Below, one piece after another: positions 15,533 through 29,035 of a DNA stretch of 50,030 nt. The position numbers and the translations under genes were made by a program. The stretch's first letter is position 1, and every line of letters begins with the position of its first letter. Origin of the DNA: Chloroflexota bacterium (lineage in GTDB: Bacteria > Chloroflexota > Limnocylindria > Limnocylindrales > Limnocylindraceae); assembly GCA_026389555.1 (NCBI GenBank), contig JAPLHQ010000074.1, positions 1 through 50,030 on the forward strand. The letters are read 5' to 3'. The notes below the pieces were generated by a model, which saw only the letters and a program-made list of their open reading frames with translations, was not told the origin of the DNA and searched no databases.

Positions 15533-17070
15533 GCGGCACCTCCAAGGGCAGCGAGGTCGGTGGGATCCTGGTCGCGCCACGACGCGTTGGCGCTGAGCGC
15601 CTCGTACCCTGCAGCGATTGAGAGAAGCCCCGCCTCGCTCCACGGTGCACCGATCAGTTGCAAGCCGACGGGGAGCCCTTCCGAGAGTCCGCACGGAGTA
15701 CTGAGCCCGGGGAGGCCCGCCATGTTCGTTGGGATCGTGCAGGCGTCAGCCAGATACATAGCAACAGGGTCACTCATCTTTGCGCCAAACTTCCACGCCA
15801 CCGACGGGCTCGCCGGTGCCACGATCGCGTCATACCCCGCCGCCCAGATGCGATCAAAGTCGCGGGCAATCAGGGTGCGCACCTTCTGTGCCTTCAGGTA
15901 GTAGGCGTCGTAGAAACCCGCGGAGAGCGCATAGGTGCCGAGCATGATGCGTCGGCGCACCTCTGGGCCAAATCCACGACCCCGCGTGGCGAGATAGCCG
16001 TCGAGGAGATCGCCGCCACCATGCTTTGACGCGCCGTAGCGAATCCCGTCGTAGCGCGCCAGATTCGCGGAGGCTTCGGCGGGGGCCACGATGTAGTACG
16101 TGGCGAGCGCATGCTCTGTGGTTGGAAGGCTCACCTCATCGATGACCGCACCCGCTGACTGCAGCGCCGCAACTGCGGCACGCACCGCCGCCTCAACGCC
16201 AGGCTCCATCCCCGCCACGAAGTACTCCTTCGGCAGGGCGAAGCGCTTCCCCTTCAGTGCACTCGCCGCCTGATCTCCTTGCGGGAGCTTGAGCAGTGCG
16301 GCATCAACTGGCGTTACGGAGCTTGTCGCGTCGCGCGGATCGGATCCTGCAATGGCGTGAAGCAGAAGTGCCACATCTTGTGCGCTACGAGCGAACGGCC
16401 CGATCTGATCAAGCGATGAGGCGAACGCAACAATCCCGTAGCGCGAGACACGGCCGTACGTTGGCTTCATCCCAGTAATCCCTGTAAGGCTCGCCGGCTG
16501 ACGAATTGAGCCCCCCGTGTCACTGCCGATACTGAGCGGCGCATGTAGTGCCGCCACTGCTGATGCCGATCCCCCAGACGAACCTCCTGGTACGCGTTCG
16601 CGATCCCACGGATTAACGGTGCGCTTGTAGGCACTGAACTCCGTCGAGGAGCCCATCGCGAACTCGTCCATGTTCGTCTTTCCAAGGATCAGTGCGCCGG
16701 CCGCCTTGAGCTTGGCGGCGATCGTTGCGTCATACGGACTGACGTAGCCCTCAAGGATCTTGGAGCCAGCGGTTGTTGGCGTGCCAATCATGTTGACGAG
16801 ATCTTTCAGCGCCACAGGGACACCGAGGAGTGGTGGGAGCGCATCAAGCGCTGCTGCTCCGGACGCGCGTGCCGCCGCGTACGTGACCTCTGCGGCCGCC
16901 GCCTCTCTCCGCACCTCATCACCGCGAAGATGCAACCAGGCGCCGAGCGCCGTATCCTCGCGCTGGATCGCAACAAGGAGCGCATCTACCGCCTCTACTG
17001 GCGTGAACTCACCGCTGCAATATCCGGCACGCAGTTGTGCAGCGGTGGCGCGACGAAGGTCGGCACTCAT
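15529..17070 (-). CDS. gatA: Asp/Glu-tRNA amidotransferase subunit A
   Basis: The amidase subunit of GatCAB, which releases ammonia from glutamine or asparagine for transfer to the tRNA-bound acid. It has 513 residues from the ATG at 17070, which overlaps the gatC stop as ATGA. The amidase signature is complete: VALKDLVN with the catalytic Lys (about 90), the Gly/Ser-rich loop PGGSSGGSASAVAA with the middle Ser, and SDTGGSIRQPASLTG with the nucleophilic Ser. GMKPTYGRVSRYG and FDRIWAAGYDAIVAP are further GatA blocks. Upstream in-frame codons inside gatC encode no conserved sequence, so they are not part of the protein. It sits second in gatC-gatA-aminotransferase-gatB. Confidence 0.98.
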   Translation of the reverse strand: MSADLRRATAAQLRAGYCSGEFTPVEAVDALLVAIQREDTALGAWLHLRGDEVRREAAAAEVTYAAARASGAAALDALPPLLGVPVALKDLVNMIGTPTTAGSKILEGYVSPYDATIAAKLKAAGALILGKTNMDEFAMGSSTEFSAYKRTVNPWDRERVPGGSSGGSASAVAALHAPLSIGSDTGGSIRQPASLTGITGMKPTYGRVSRYGIVAFASSLDQIGPFARSAQDVALLLHAIAGSDPRDATSSVTPVDAALLKLPQGDQAASALKGKRFALPKEYFVAGMEPGVEAAVRAAVAALQSAGAVIDEVSLPTTEHALATYYIVAPAEASANLARYDGIRYGASKHGGGDLLDGYLATRGRGFGPEVRRRIMLGTYALSAGFYDAYYLKAQKVRTLIARDFDRIWAAGYDAIVAPASPSVAWKFGAKMSDPVAMYLADACTIPTNMAGLPGLSTPCGLSEGLPVGLQLIGAPWSEAGLLSIAAGYEALSANASWRDQDPTDLAALGGAA

Positions 17071-17372
17071 CCGTCCGCCTCCTCGCTGAGGATCGCTTGG
17101 ACGCGAACGAAGTCGCCACTCCGTGATGGCGCGTTCTGCAGTGCCGCATCTACAGAGAGGGAGGGGCGCGGCGTATCGTCGCGAAGCGGCATCGGCTGAA
17201 CGATCGTCTGCGCGCTCGCAGGAACGCTCGACGTGTCCACCTCGGCGAGGCGAGCCCACTGCTCAAGAATCAGGTTGAGGTCGCCCTGCAACTTCTCCAC
17301 CTCGTCACCCGTCAGCCCGAGACGCGCGAGGGCGGCGACCTTCTCGACCTCGGCGCGGGTGAGTTTGCTCAT
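17067..17372 (-). CDS. gatC: Asp/Glu-tRNA amidotransferase subunit C
   Basis: A small (101 aa) linker subunit that wraps around GatA and bridges it to GatB. The N-terminal helix pair TRAEVEKVAALARLGLTGDE is typical. The acidic-aromatic middle carries VDTSSVP, the PMPLRDDTPRPSL segment usual for the family, and a C-terminal APSRSGDFVRVQAIL close to the family's A(P)...GyF.VP end. It is first in the gat unit. Its ATG at 17372 has no Shine-Dalgarno. TAGGAT lies 6 bases upstream, and its TAG is the stop codon of ligA, so gatC probably has its own promoter rather than depending on pcrA-ligA readthrough. Confidence 0.95.
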   Translation of the reverse strand: MSKLTRAEVEKVAALARLGLTGDEVEKLQGDLNLILEQWARLAEVDTSSVPASAQTIVQPMPLRDDTPRPSLSVDAALQNAPSRSGDFVRVQAILSEEADG

Positions 17373-17381
17373 GCGGGAATC

Positions 17382-22066
<4,685 letters not shown>

Positions 22067-22072
22067 CGGTTG

Positions 22073-22078
22073 ATTCTA
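22073..22078 (-). promoter_or_regulatory. -10-like TAGAAT, leaderless start of pcrA
   Basis: TAGAAT-caaccg-GTG. This is five of six bases of the -10 consensus at the same 6-base spacing as the other candidates. No convincing -35 is visible. Confidence 0.55.
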
Positions 22079-22150
22079 CCGCCCACACCTCACGCGCCAG
22101 TCTCGGCGCGCCCCCAACGCCCCACAGGCCAGAAGCGGGCGGAGATAGCG

Positions 22151-22181
22151 CGAGGGCTCCCAGCACGGCTGGGGGCCCTCG
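22151..22181 (-). terminator. Strong hairpin after groEL
   Basis: Two 14-base arms (22151-22164 and 22168-22181) pair through cgagggc, a G-U and cccagc around a 3-base loop. It lies about 25-55 bases past the groEL stop and probably ends the groESL transcript, although no T-run follows. The rest of the 138-base gap holds only the pcrA start signals. Confidence 0.6.
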
Positions 22182-22204
22182 CAGATCTGCGAAACGATCA
22201 GCGA

Positions 22205-23839
<1,635 letters not shown>

Positions 23840-23878
23840 CTACTTTCTTGCTCTACTTACTACTGCTGAATAACTCAG

Positions 23879-24178
23879 TTATTCGACGATCGCGAGGATA
23901 TCCTTCGCGCCGACGATCAGATACTCGGCGCCGTCGAGCTTGAACTCGGTGCCGGCGTACTTCGCATGGAGGACGCGATCCCCCACCTTCACGTCGATCG
24001 GCTCACGCTTCCCGTCATCAAGGATGCGGCCTGGACCAACGGAGACGACTTCGCCCTCTTGTGGCTTCTCCTGCGCCGTGTCTGGAAGGATGATGCCGCT
24101 CGCCGTCTTCTCGTCGCGCGGGACCGGCTTGACGACGACTCGGTCGCCGAGGGGTCGGAGTGATGCCTTCTTCGCCAT
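23879..24178 (-). CDS. groES: Co-chaperonin GroES (10 kDa)
   Basis: The heptameric lid of the GroEL chamber. It has 99 residues from the ATG at 24178, chosen because AGGAGG lies 9 bases upstream and the protein then begins MAKKASLRPLGDRVVVKP as in the family. Upstream in-frame codons to 24223 have no family match. Key blocks are the mobile loop TASGIILPDTAQEKPQ, GEVVSVGPG, VKVGDRVLHAKYAGTEF and YLIVGAKDILAI. It is first in groES-groEL, about 80 bases downstream of a CIRCE operator, so repression by HrcA is expected. No hrcA gene lies in this window. Confidence 0.98.
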   Translation of the reverse strand: MAKKASLRPLGDRVVVKPVPRDEKTASGIILPDTAQEKPQEGEVVSVGPGRILDDGKREPIDVKVGDRVLHAKYAGTEFKLDGAEYLIVGAKDILAIVE

Positions 24179-24258
24179 GGTGTTTGACCTCCTGCTAAGC
24201 AGCGTGGCGCTCGCCCGCTGCAATGTTCACAGCGCGCACTGCTCGTGCGCTTGCTTCG

Positions 24259-24288
24259 ATGTTAGCACTCTCCCTTGCCGAGTGCCAA
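24259..24288 (-). promoter_or_regulatory. groESL promoter overlapping CIRCE
   Basis: The -35 TTGGCA (24283-24288) and -10 TAACAT (24259-24264) are 18 bases apart and are built from the two CIRCE arms. HrcA bound to CIRCE would cover both. The leader to groES is about 75 bases. Confidence 0.65.
24262..24288. promoter_or_regulatory. CIRCE operator (HrcA binding site)
   Basis: TTAGCACTC-N9-GAGTGCCAA. This matches the CIRCE consensus (TTAGCACTC-N9-GAGTGCTAA) at 17 of 18 arm positions with the exact 9-base spacer, directly upstream of groES. Confidence 0.95.
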
Positions 24289-24290
24289 CA

Positions 24291-24311
24291 CCACGCTCAG
24301 TCTGAGCGTGG
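24291..24311. repeat. 21-bp perfect palindrome at the end of tatD, beside CIRCE
   Basis: CCACGCTCAG-T-CTGAGCGTGG, with 10-base perfect arms. It contains the tatD TGA stop and ends 3 bases from CIRCE. It may terminate metG-tatD transcription before the groESL promoter, or be a second operator. No T-run follows. Confidence 0.6.
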
Positions 24312-25142
24312 CCGCTGACGAGGAAAGGCGCGGTCGTAGGTGGCACTGATCGCCGCCGCGAGATCGTCCACCGCTTCGCCACGACGCTCAGCGATCCAGG
24401 CCAACGTGAAGGCGACATTCGCCGGCTCATTGCGACTTGGATCGGGGGCGCCAGGCATTGTCAGCCACGGTGCATCGGTCTCCGTCAGTAGCCGGTCGGC
24501 CGGAACCGCTCGAATCCACTCCGCCGTGGCGCGCTCCTCAGGACGGAAGACGAGCCCCGAGATGGAGATGAGCCCGCCGAGTGCGAGCCCATCCTCAATG
24601 TAGCCCTGACTCCCCGACGCGCTGTGCAAGATAAGCGGCGCCCTCCCGCCAAACGCGGCGGCGCCGCCCGGCGCGCCAATCGGCGACTCTTTGAGTGTCT
24701 TGATCAGCTGGCGCTGGGCATCGTCGCCGTCCCCCGCTGAGCGGCAGTGCAGGATGAGCGGCTTCCCAAGCTGCACGGCAACCTCAATGTGCGCCTCAAA
24801 GTTTGCGATCTGATCTGTGAGTGACGCGTAGTTGCGCTTTGTATCGATCCCTGTCTCTCCGATCGCCACGATCTCGGGCTCAGCGGCACGCGCCAAAAGG
24901 GCGGCACGCTGACTCGCCTCATCTGTGGCGTGGTGCGGATGGATCCCGATCGCCGCATCCATCCAGTCGTGCTCACGCGCAATCTCCACCGCGCCCTGTG
25001 AACTCGCAACGCTCCATGACGGGATGAGGAGGCGCGTCATGCCGGCGGCACGCAGGCGCGCGATCACTTCGTCACGATCGACATCAAAGCGATCGGCCTG
25101 CAGGTGGCCGTGCGCGTCAGTCAGCGGAGGTCGGCTGCTCAT
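24297..25142 (-). CDS. tatD: TatD-family metal-dependent hydrolase
   Basis: A TIM-barrel nuclease of the TatD/YcfH family; members act as 3'-5' exonucleases on DNA or RNA or as D-aminoacyl-tRNA deacylases. It has 281 residues from the ATG at 25142, giving the usual start followed by LTDAHGHLQAD (the H-x-H metal motif). IGIHPHHA, EIVAIGETGID, ILHCRSAG and LLTETDAPWL complete the metal ligands and active site. An upstream in-frame extension to 25256 would lie inside metG and has no match. It overlaps the metG 3' end by 26 bases, a neighbourship common in bacteria. Its stop lies inside the palindrome before the groESL promoter. Confidence 0.95.
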   Translation of the reverse strand: MSSRPPLTDAHGHLQADRFDVDRDEVIARLRAAGMTRLLIPSWSVASSQGAVEIAREHDWMDAAIGIHPHHATDEASQRAALLARAAEPEIVAIGETGIDTKRNYASLTDQIANFEAHIEVAVQLGKPLILHCRSAGDGDDAQRQLIKTLKESPIGAPGGAAAFGGRAPLILHSASGSQGYIEDGLALGGLISISGLVFRPEERATAEWIRAVPADRLLTETDAPWLTMPGAPDPSRNEPANVAFTLAWIAERRGEAVDDLAAAISATYDRAFPRQRPRSD

Positions 25143-26745
25143 CTGTCTCAAGTCGCGGGAAGAGTGGGACCGGCTCGCCGAGTGCCCCTGTTGCGGCAAC
25201 GCTCCCCCACCCTCCGAGTGCCGCGCGTGTCTGGCTCCCGTGACCAGCGGCGTCATACGGCCACGGGTGACCGAGAAGCACCCAGATCTTCTCCGCCGTC
25301 TCAGGGATTACAGGCGCCGCATAGAGCGCAACGAGTCGACAGGCCTCAAGAAGGTCGCCAAGGACGCCGGCGAGTTGCTCGCGCGCCGCCTCATCTCCAC
25401 CCTTCGCCGCCTTCGCCAACTCCCACGGCTTCTCCGCATCAACGAACCGATTCGCCGCACCAACGAACTCCCAGAGGGCGCCGATCCAATGGTGGAGCGC
25501 GAGCCCCTCCATCGCCGCCTCACTCTTTTTTCGCGCCGACTCCCACTCGGTCGCAAGCGGCGCCGCTGTCGCCGCACGCGGTGCTGGGGTCTCGGTACCA
25601 AACGCGCGACTCGCCATGGTTGTTGCACGGTTCACGAGATTTCCGAAGTCGTTCGCGAGCTCCGAGTTGTAGCGACGGATGATTGAGTCCCAGCTCACCT
25701 CACCATCGCCGTCAAACGGAATCTCGCGCAGCGCAACAAAGCGCGCACCATCGGCGCCGAGCGCCGCAACGGCGCTATTCGGATCCAGGAAGTTGCCGCG
25801 GCTCTTACTCATCCGCTCACCGCTGGAGAGGAGCCAGCCGTGCACCCAGATGCGCTTCGGCGCCTCAAGGCCCGCACTCCAGAGCATCGCCGGCCAGAAG
25901 ACAGAGTGGAATCGATTGATGTCCTTGCCGATAATGTGCAGATCAGCTGGCCACCACGGCGCACCGTTCGGATCCGCTGGGAAGCCGGCACCAGTGAGAT
26001 AGTTGATGAGCGCGTCATACCAGACATAGATCGTTCCAGCGGTCGGATCGCCGCTGCCGTCTGCGTTCAGCGCGCTGCTCCCGTCCTCGCGAATCGGGAA
26101 GGGAATTCCCCAGGTTGCACCCTCACGACTGATGGAGAAGTCTTCAAGACCCTGCCGAATAAATCCGAGCATCTCGTTGCGGCGGTACTCAGGCTGCACC
26201 GGCGACGGATCTTGCATCAGCCAGGCCTCAAGTCGCTCCTGGTAGGCGCTCAGTCGGAAGAACCAGTTCCGCTCCTTGAGCCACTGCAGCGGCACGCCGG
26301 GATGATTCGGGCAGACGCTCTCGCCCCCCTCTTTCACCACATCACCTTCAGCGCGGAATCCTTCGTTGGGGCAGTACCAGCCCTCATATGTGCCGAGATA
26401 GATGTCGCCAGCGGCGAATGAGCGGCGCACCATCTCCTGAGCTGCGAGCGTGTGATCGGCATCGGTGGTGCGAATGAAACGATCTGGGGTGATGAGGAGG
26501 AGCGACTCGCTCTCCTGGAAGAGGGCGACGTTTTTGTCAACGAACGCCTTCGGGCTGAGCCCCTCCTCCTCTGCACGCGCGGCGATGTTGACCGAATACT
26601 CATCGGTACCGGTCAGGAAGCGCACCTCGTCGCCCCCCATGCGACGCCAACGCGCGATCACATCCGCCCCGATCACCTCATAGAGCGTGTGCAGGCCGGG
26701 CTTGTTGTTTGCGTAGGCGATGGCCGTAGTTAGGTAGTACCGCAT
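25117..26745 (-). CDS. metG: Methionyl-tRNA synthetase
   Basis: Class I synthetase that charges tRNA-Met. I prefer the ATG at 26745, which gives MRYYLTTAIAYANNKPGLHT (HIGH region AYANNKPGLHT; His is the last motif residue) and 542 residues. A GTG at 26763 would add six residues. Further marks are FLTGTDEYSVNI, a zinc knuckle formed by WYCPNEGF and VCPNHPG, ERNWFFRL, WYDALINYLTGAG, HIIGKDINRFHSVFWPA and the KMSKS loop as SGERMSKSRGNF. An anticodon-binding helical domain fills about 370-520. The C-terminal EMAP-like tRNA-binding domain of longer MetRS proteins is absent. It is divergent from ssb and coupled to tatD. No T-box is seen upstream. Confidence 0.96.
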   Translation of the reverse strand: MRYYLTTAIAYANNKPGLHTLYEVIGADVIARWRRMGGDEVRFLTGTDEYSVNIAARAEEEGLSPKAFVDKNVALFQESESLLLITPDRFIRTTDADHTLAAQEMVRRSFAAGDIYLGTYEGWYCPNEGFRAEGDVVKEGGESVCPNHPGVPLQWLKERNWFFRLSAYQERLEAWLMQDPSPVQPEYRRNEMLGFIRQGLEDFSISREGATWGIPFPIREDGSSALNADGSGDPTAGTIYVWYDALINYLTGAGFPADPNGAPWWPADLHIIGKDINRFHSVFWPAMLWSAGLEAPKRIWVHGWLLSSGERMSKSRGNFLDPNSAVAALGADGARFVALREIPFDGDGEVSWDSIIRRYNSELANDFGNLVNRATTMASRAFGTETPAPRAATAAPLATEWESARKKSEAAMEGLALHHWIGALWEFVGAANRFVDAEKPWELAKAAKGGDEAAREQLAGVLGDLLEACRLVALYAAPVIPETAEKIWVLLGHPWPYDAAGHGSQTRAALGGWGSVAATGALGEPVPLFPRLETDEQPTSAD

Positions 26746-26783
26746 CGCGTTGGAGTGTCGCACACGATACGCCCGCCGTACGC

Positions 26784-26802
26784 GGCGAGGGGCACCCTCG
26801 CC
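26784..26802. other. Hairpin in the metG-ssb divergent spacer
   Basis: GGCGAGGG-GCA-CCCTCGCC, a perfect 8-bp stem. GGCACC (26791-26796) could alternatively pair with GGTGCC (26844-26849) just before the ssb Shine-Dalgarno, so an ssb leader switch is conceivable. It matches no known riboswitch that I recognise. Confidence 0.4.
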
Positions 26803-26864
26803 TAAGACGGTGCGGCCGAAGCCCAGGGAGGGACCTTGGGGGCGGTGCCGGGAGAGGAGCTCAC

Positions 26865-27260
26865 ATGAACAAGGTGATGCTGGCGGGTCGGATGACCAAG
26901 CCGGTCGAGATTAAGTCACTCCCGTCTGGAAGCAAGGTTGCGGTGGGGAGTCTGGCCAGCCACGACTTCCGAGGCGGAGAGGAGCGCACCGAGTTTCACC
27001 GCCTCGTCTTCTGGGAGAAGCTCGCTGAGATTGCGGCGGCCCACCTACAGGCGGGCTCGCTCGTCTCCATCGACGGCCGACTGAAGACGCACGAGTGGGA
27101 GAGCGAAGGATCGCGGCGCTGGATGACGGAGGTCATTGTCAACAGACTCGAGTTCCTCGGTCCGAAGCCGCAGAGCGCGGATCCGGTAGCAGATGGTGCG
27201 GAGCCAACTGATCTCGGAGAGGCAGAGTACGGCGAAGAGATCGCGCCAGCGCGCTCCTAG
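26865..27260 (+). CDS. ssb: Single-stranded DNA-binding protein, short form
   Basis: An OB-fold protein that coats single-stranded DNA in replication and repair. It has 131 residues. The fold is recognisable: MNKVMLAGRMTKPVEIK, GSKVAVGSLAS, EFHRLVFWEKLAEIAAAHLQ, GSLVSIDGRLKTHEW and VIVNRLEFLGPK. The C-terminal tail (about 105-131) is acidic, but it ends EYGEEIAPARS rather than the conserved Asp-Asp-x-Pro-Phe tip that recruits partner proteins. This may therefore be a second or specialised SSB. The start ATG at 26865 follows GAGAGGAG. Its TAG stop shares the palindrome CTAG with the stop of convergent rsmI. Confidence 0.92.
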   Translation: MNKVMLAGRMTKPVEIKSLPSGSKVAVGSLASHDFRGGEERTEFHRLVFWEKLAEIAAAHLQAGSLVSIDGRLKTHEWESEGSRRWMTEVIVNRLEFLGPKPQSADPVADGAEPTDLGEAEYGEEIAPARS

Positions 27261-28168
27261 TCGTCGGTGCGACCGAGCGGTTCGCCACCCTCGGTCGCGT
27301 CCTCATGCGCAGCCGCCCAGAGGCGGCGCCGCTCAAGCCCCCACTCTGCTGCAATGCTCCGTATCGCATCGCTTCGTGATGCACCAGCGGCAACCCGCTC
27401 CTCAACCGCAGCAAGTGCAGCGGGGTATGCGCCACCCGCATCTGTGGACTCAGCAACCGCGCTCGTCTCGCCAAGCACAATGACAAACTCGCCGCGACCA
27501 TCAACTTCGCCGCGCTCAACGGCGAACGCAACCTCTTCTAGGCTTCCGCGTCGCACCTCTTCATGCAGTTTGGTCAACTCGCGACAGAGCGCAACACTTC
27601 GAGTGCCACCACATGCGCTGGCAAGATCACGGAGCGTCTCAAGGACGCGGCCACCCGCTTCGTAGATCACTGTCGCTCGTTCATCGGCAGCAATCGCGCC
27701 GATCACACGGCGACGATCAGTCCCGCCGCGCGGAAGGAAACCTTCAAAGCTCCATCGCGCACCGGCAACGCCAGAGGCGACAAGGGCGGCGAGAACGGCG
27801 GAGGCACCAGGAATCGGTATCACCCGAATACCGGCGGCGATCGCCGTGCGCACAAGGTGTTGGCCAGGATCGCTAATGAGTGGAGTACCGGCATCACTAA
27901 TCAGCGCCAGCGCATCTCCTCGCTGTAGGCGTTCAATGAGCGGCAGGGTCCGGTCCACTTCGTCAAATCCTGGCAGCGAGATCAGCTCGCTGGTGACGTC
28001 GATTGATGAAAGGAGCACGCGCGCAACACGTGAATCTTCCGCGATGATGGCGCGCACCTCTCGCAACACCGCGATAGCACGAGGAGAGAGGTCGGCGAGA
28101 TTTCCGATCGGCGTTGCGACGATATGAAGCGCGCCAGGCGTTGCACCACCCCCGCGCGCATCACTCAT
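27257..28168 (-). CDS. rsmI: 16S rRNA (cytidine-2'-O)-methyltransferase
   Basis: SAM-dependent enzyme that methylates the ribose of C1402 in 16S rRNA. It has 303 residues. Tetrapyrrole-methylase fold marks are LHIVATPIGNLADLSPRA, IIAEDSRVARVLL, ALISDAGTPLISDPG, IPGASAVLAALVASG and WSFEGFLPR. TVIYEAGGRVLETLRDL and VALCRELTKLHEEV follow, and a C-terminal helical domain covers about 245-303. The start ATG at 28168 has no strong Shine-Dalgarno. It is convergent with ssb: the stops share CTAG, so the two genes overlap by 4 bases. It lies 31 bases after nadE on the same strand and may be read with that operon. Confidence 0.96.
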   Translation of the reverse strand: MSDARGGGATPGALHIVATPIGNLADLSPRAIAVLREVRAIIAEDSRVARVLLSSIDVTSELISLPGFDEVDRTLPLIERLQRGDALALISDAGTPLISDPGQHLVRTAIAAGIRVIPIPGASAVLAALVASGVAGARWSFEGFLPRGGTDRRRVIGAIAADERATVIYEAGGRVLETLRDLASACGGTRSVALCRELTKLHEEVRRGSLEEVAFAVERGEVDGRGEFVIVLGETSAVAESTDAGGAYPAALAAVEERVAAGASRSDAIRSIAAEWGLERRRLWAAAHEDATEGGEPLGRTDD

Positions 28169-28199
28169 CTCAATCTCAGCTTGGCCGCGAGCGGCGGCG

Positions 28200-29012
28200 C
28201 TACGCGGAGATCTTCGGGAAGGGTGGCATCTCGCGCTTAAACTGCGAGCGCGCCATCATCCCCTGCACCTTCGCCACAAACTCAGCATCAAAGCCGTCAG
28301 CAACTACTGCAGCGGCACTCTTCTTCTGGTCTACGAGGCGGAAGAGGATCCGGTCCAGCGTTGGATAGTCAAAGCCGCCCTCCCCTTCGTCGGTCTGACC
28401 TGGCCAGAGGTCGGCGCTCGGCGCCTTGGTGAGGATCGCTTCAGGAACGCCAAGGTGTGCGGCAAGCGCGCGAACCTGGCTCTTGTAGAGATCGCCAATC
28501 GGATTGATGGCGCACGCAGCATCACCATGAAGCGTGGTGTACCCGATCATCGCCTCTGACTTATTCCCCGTCCCCATCACCAGACCGTCGTAGCGTGCAG
28601 ACTGGTCGTACAGGGTGATCATGCGGAGACGTGCGGCGATGTTGCCGCGACGAATCGGGCTGAACTCAGCGCCAGATGGCAAAGCCGCCTCCACGGCGTC
28701 GAGTGCCGGGCTGATCTCGATCTCTTCAACGCTACAGCCGAGGGCTGCGGCGACTGCGAGTGCATCAGCACGAGATGTTGGTGCAGAGGTTCGGTACGGC
28801 AGGATGTAGGTGCGAAGTCGATCCGCGCCGAGCGCATCCGCCGTCAGGAAGCCCACAAGCGCTGAGTCAATGCCTCCGGAAAGCCCAAGGATTGCGTGCT
28901 TCGCGCCGATCGTCTTGAACTGCTCCTGGATGAAGGTGCGGCAGACGACTCGCACGACCTCCAGGTCAATGTCTAGCTCGCTTGGAATCTGTACCGCGCT
29001 AGCACCACTCAT
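28200..29012 (-). CDS. nadE: NH3-dependent NAD synthetase
   Basis: Last step of NAD synthesis: amidation of nicotinate adenine dinucleotide via an adenylate. It has 270 residues. I chose the ATG at 29012 because GAGGAGG lies 5 bases upstream; an earlier start at 29048 would overlap the preceding gene without added family sequence. The ATP-pyrophosphatase P-loop is HAILGLSGGIDSALVGF; YDGLVMGTGNKSEAMIGY, TLHGDAACAINPIGDLYK and PSADLWPGQTDEGE are diagnostic for the family. There is no glutaminase (nitrilase) domain, so free ammonia is the likely donor. It closes the Nudix-gcvT-gcvH-lipoprotein operon. Ammonia released by glycine cleavage may be relevant, which is inference. Confidence 0.96.
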   Translation of the reverse strand: MSGASAVQIPSELDIDLEVVRVVCRTFIQEQFKTIGAKHAILGLSGGIDSALVGFLTADALGADRLRTYILPYRTSAPTSRADALAVAAALGCSVEEIEISPALDAVEAALPSGAEFSPIRRGNIAARLRMITLYDQSARYDGLVMGTGNKSEAMIGYTTLHGDAACAINPIGDLYKSQVRALAAHLGVPEAILTKAPSADLWPGQTDEGEGGFDYPTLDRILFRLVDQKKSAAAVVADGFDAEFVAKVQGMMARSQFKREMPPFPKISA

Positions 29013-29035
29013 TCGAGCCTCCTCATGCGCTGTGC

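Noticed and set aside
15533-15694. 54-residue N-terminal extension of the aminotransferase
   Set aside because: It is out-of-frame gatA sequence; the ATG at 15532 overlapping the gatA stop gives the family N-terminus.
26746-26864. Possible T-box or SAM riboswitch before metG
   Set aside because: No T-box sequence, specifier loop or SAM-I core is visible, and the leader to metG would be short.
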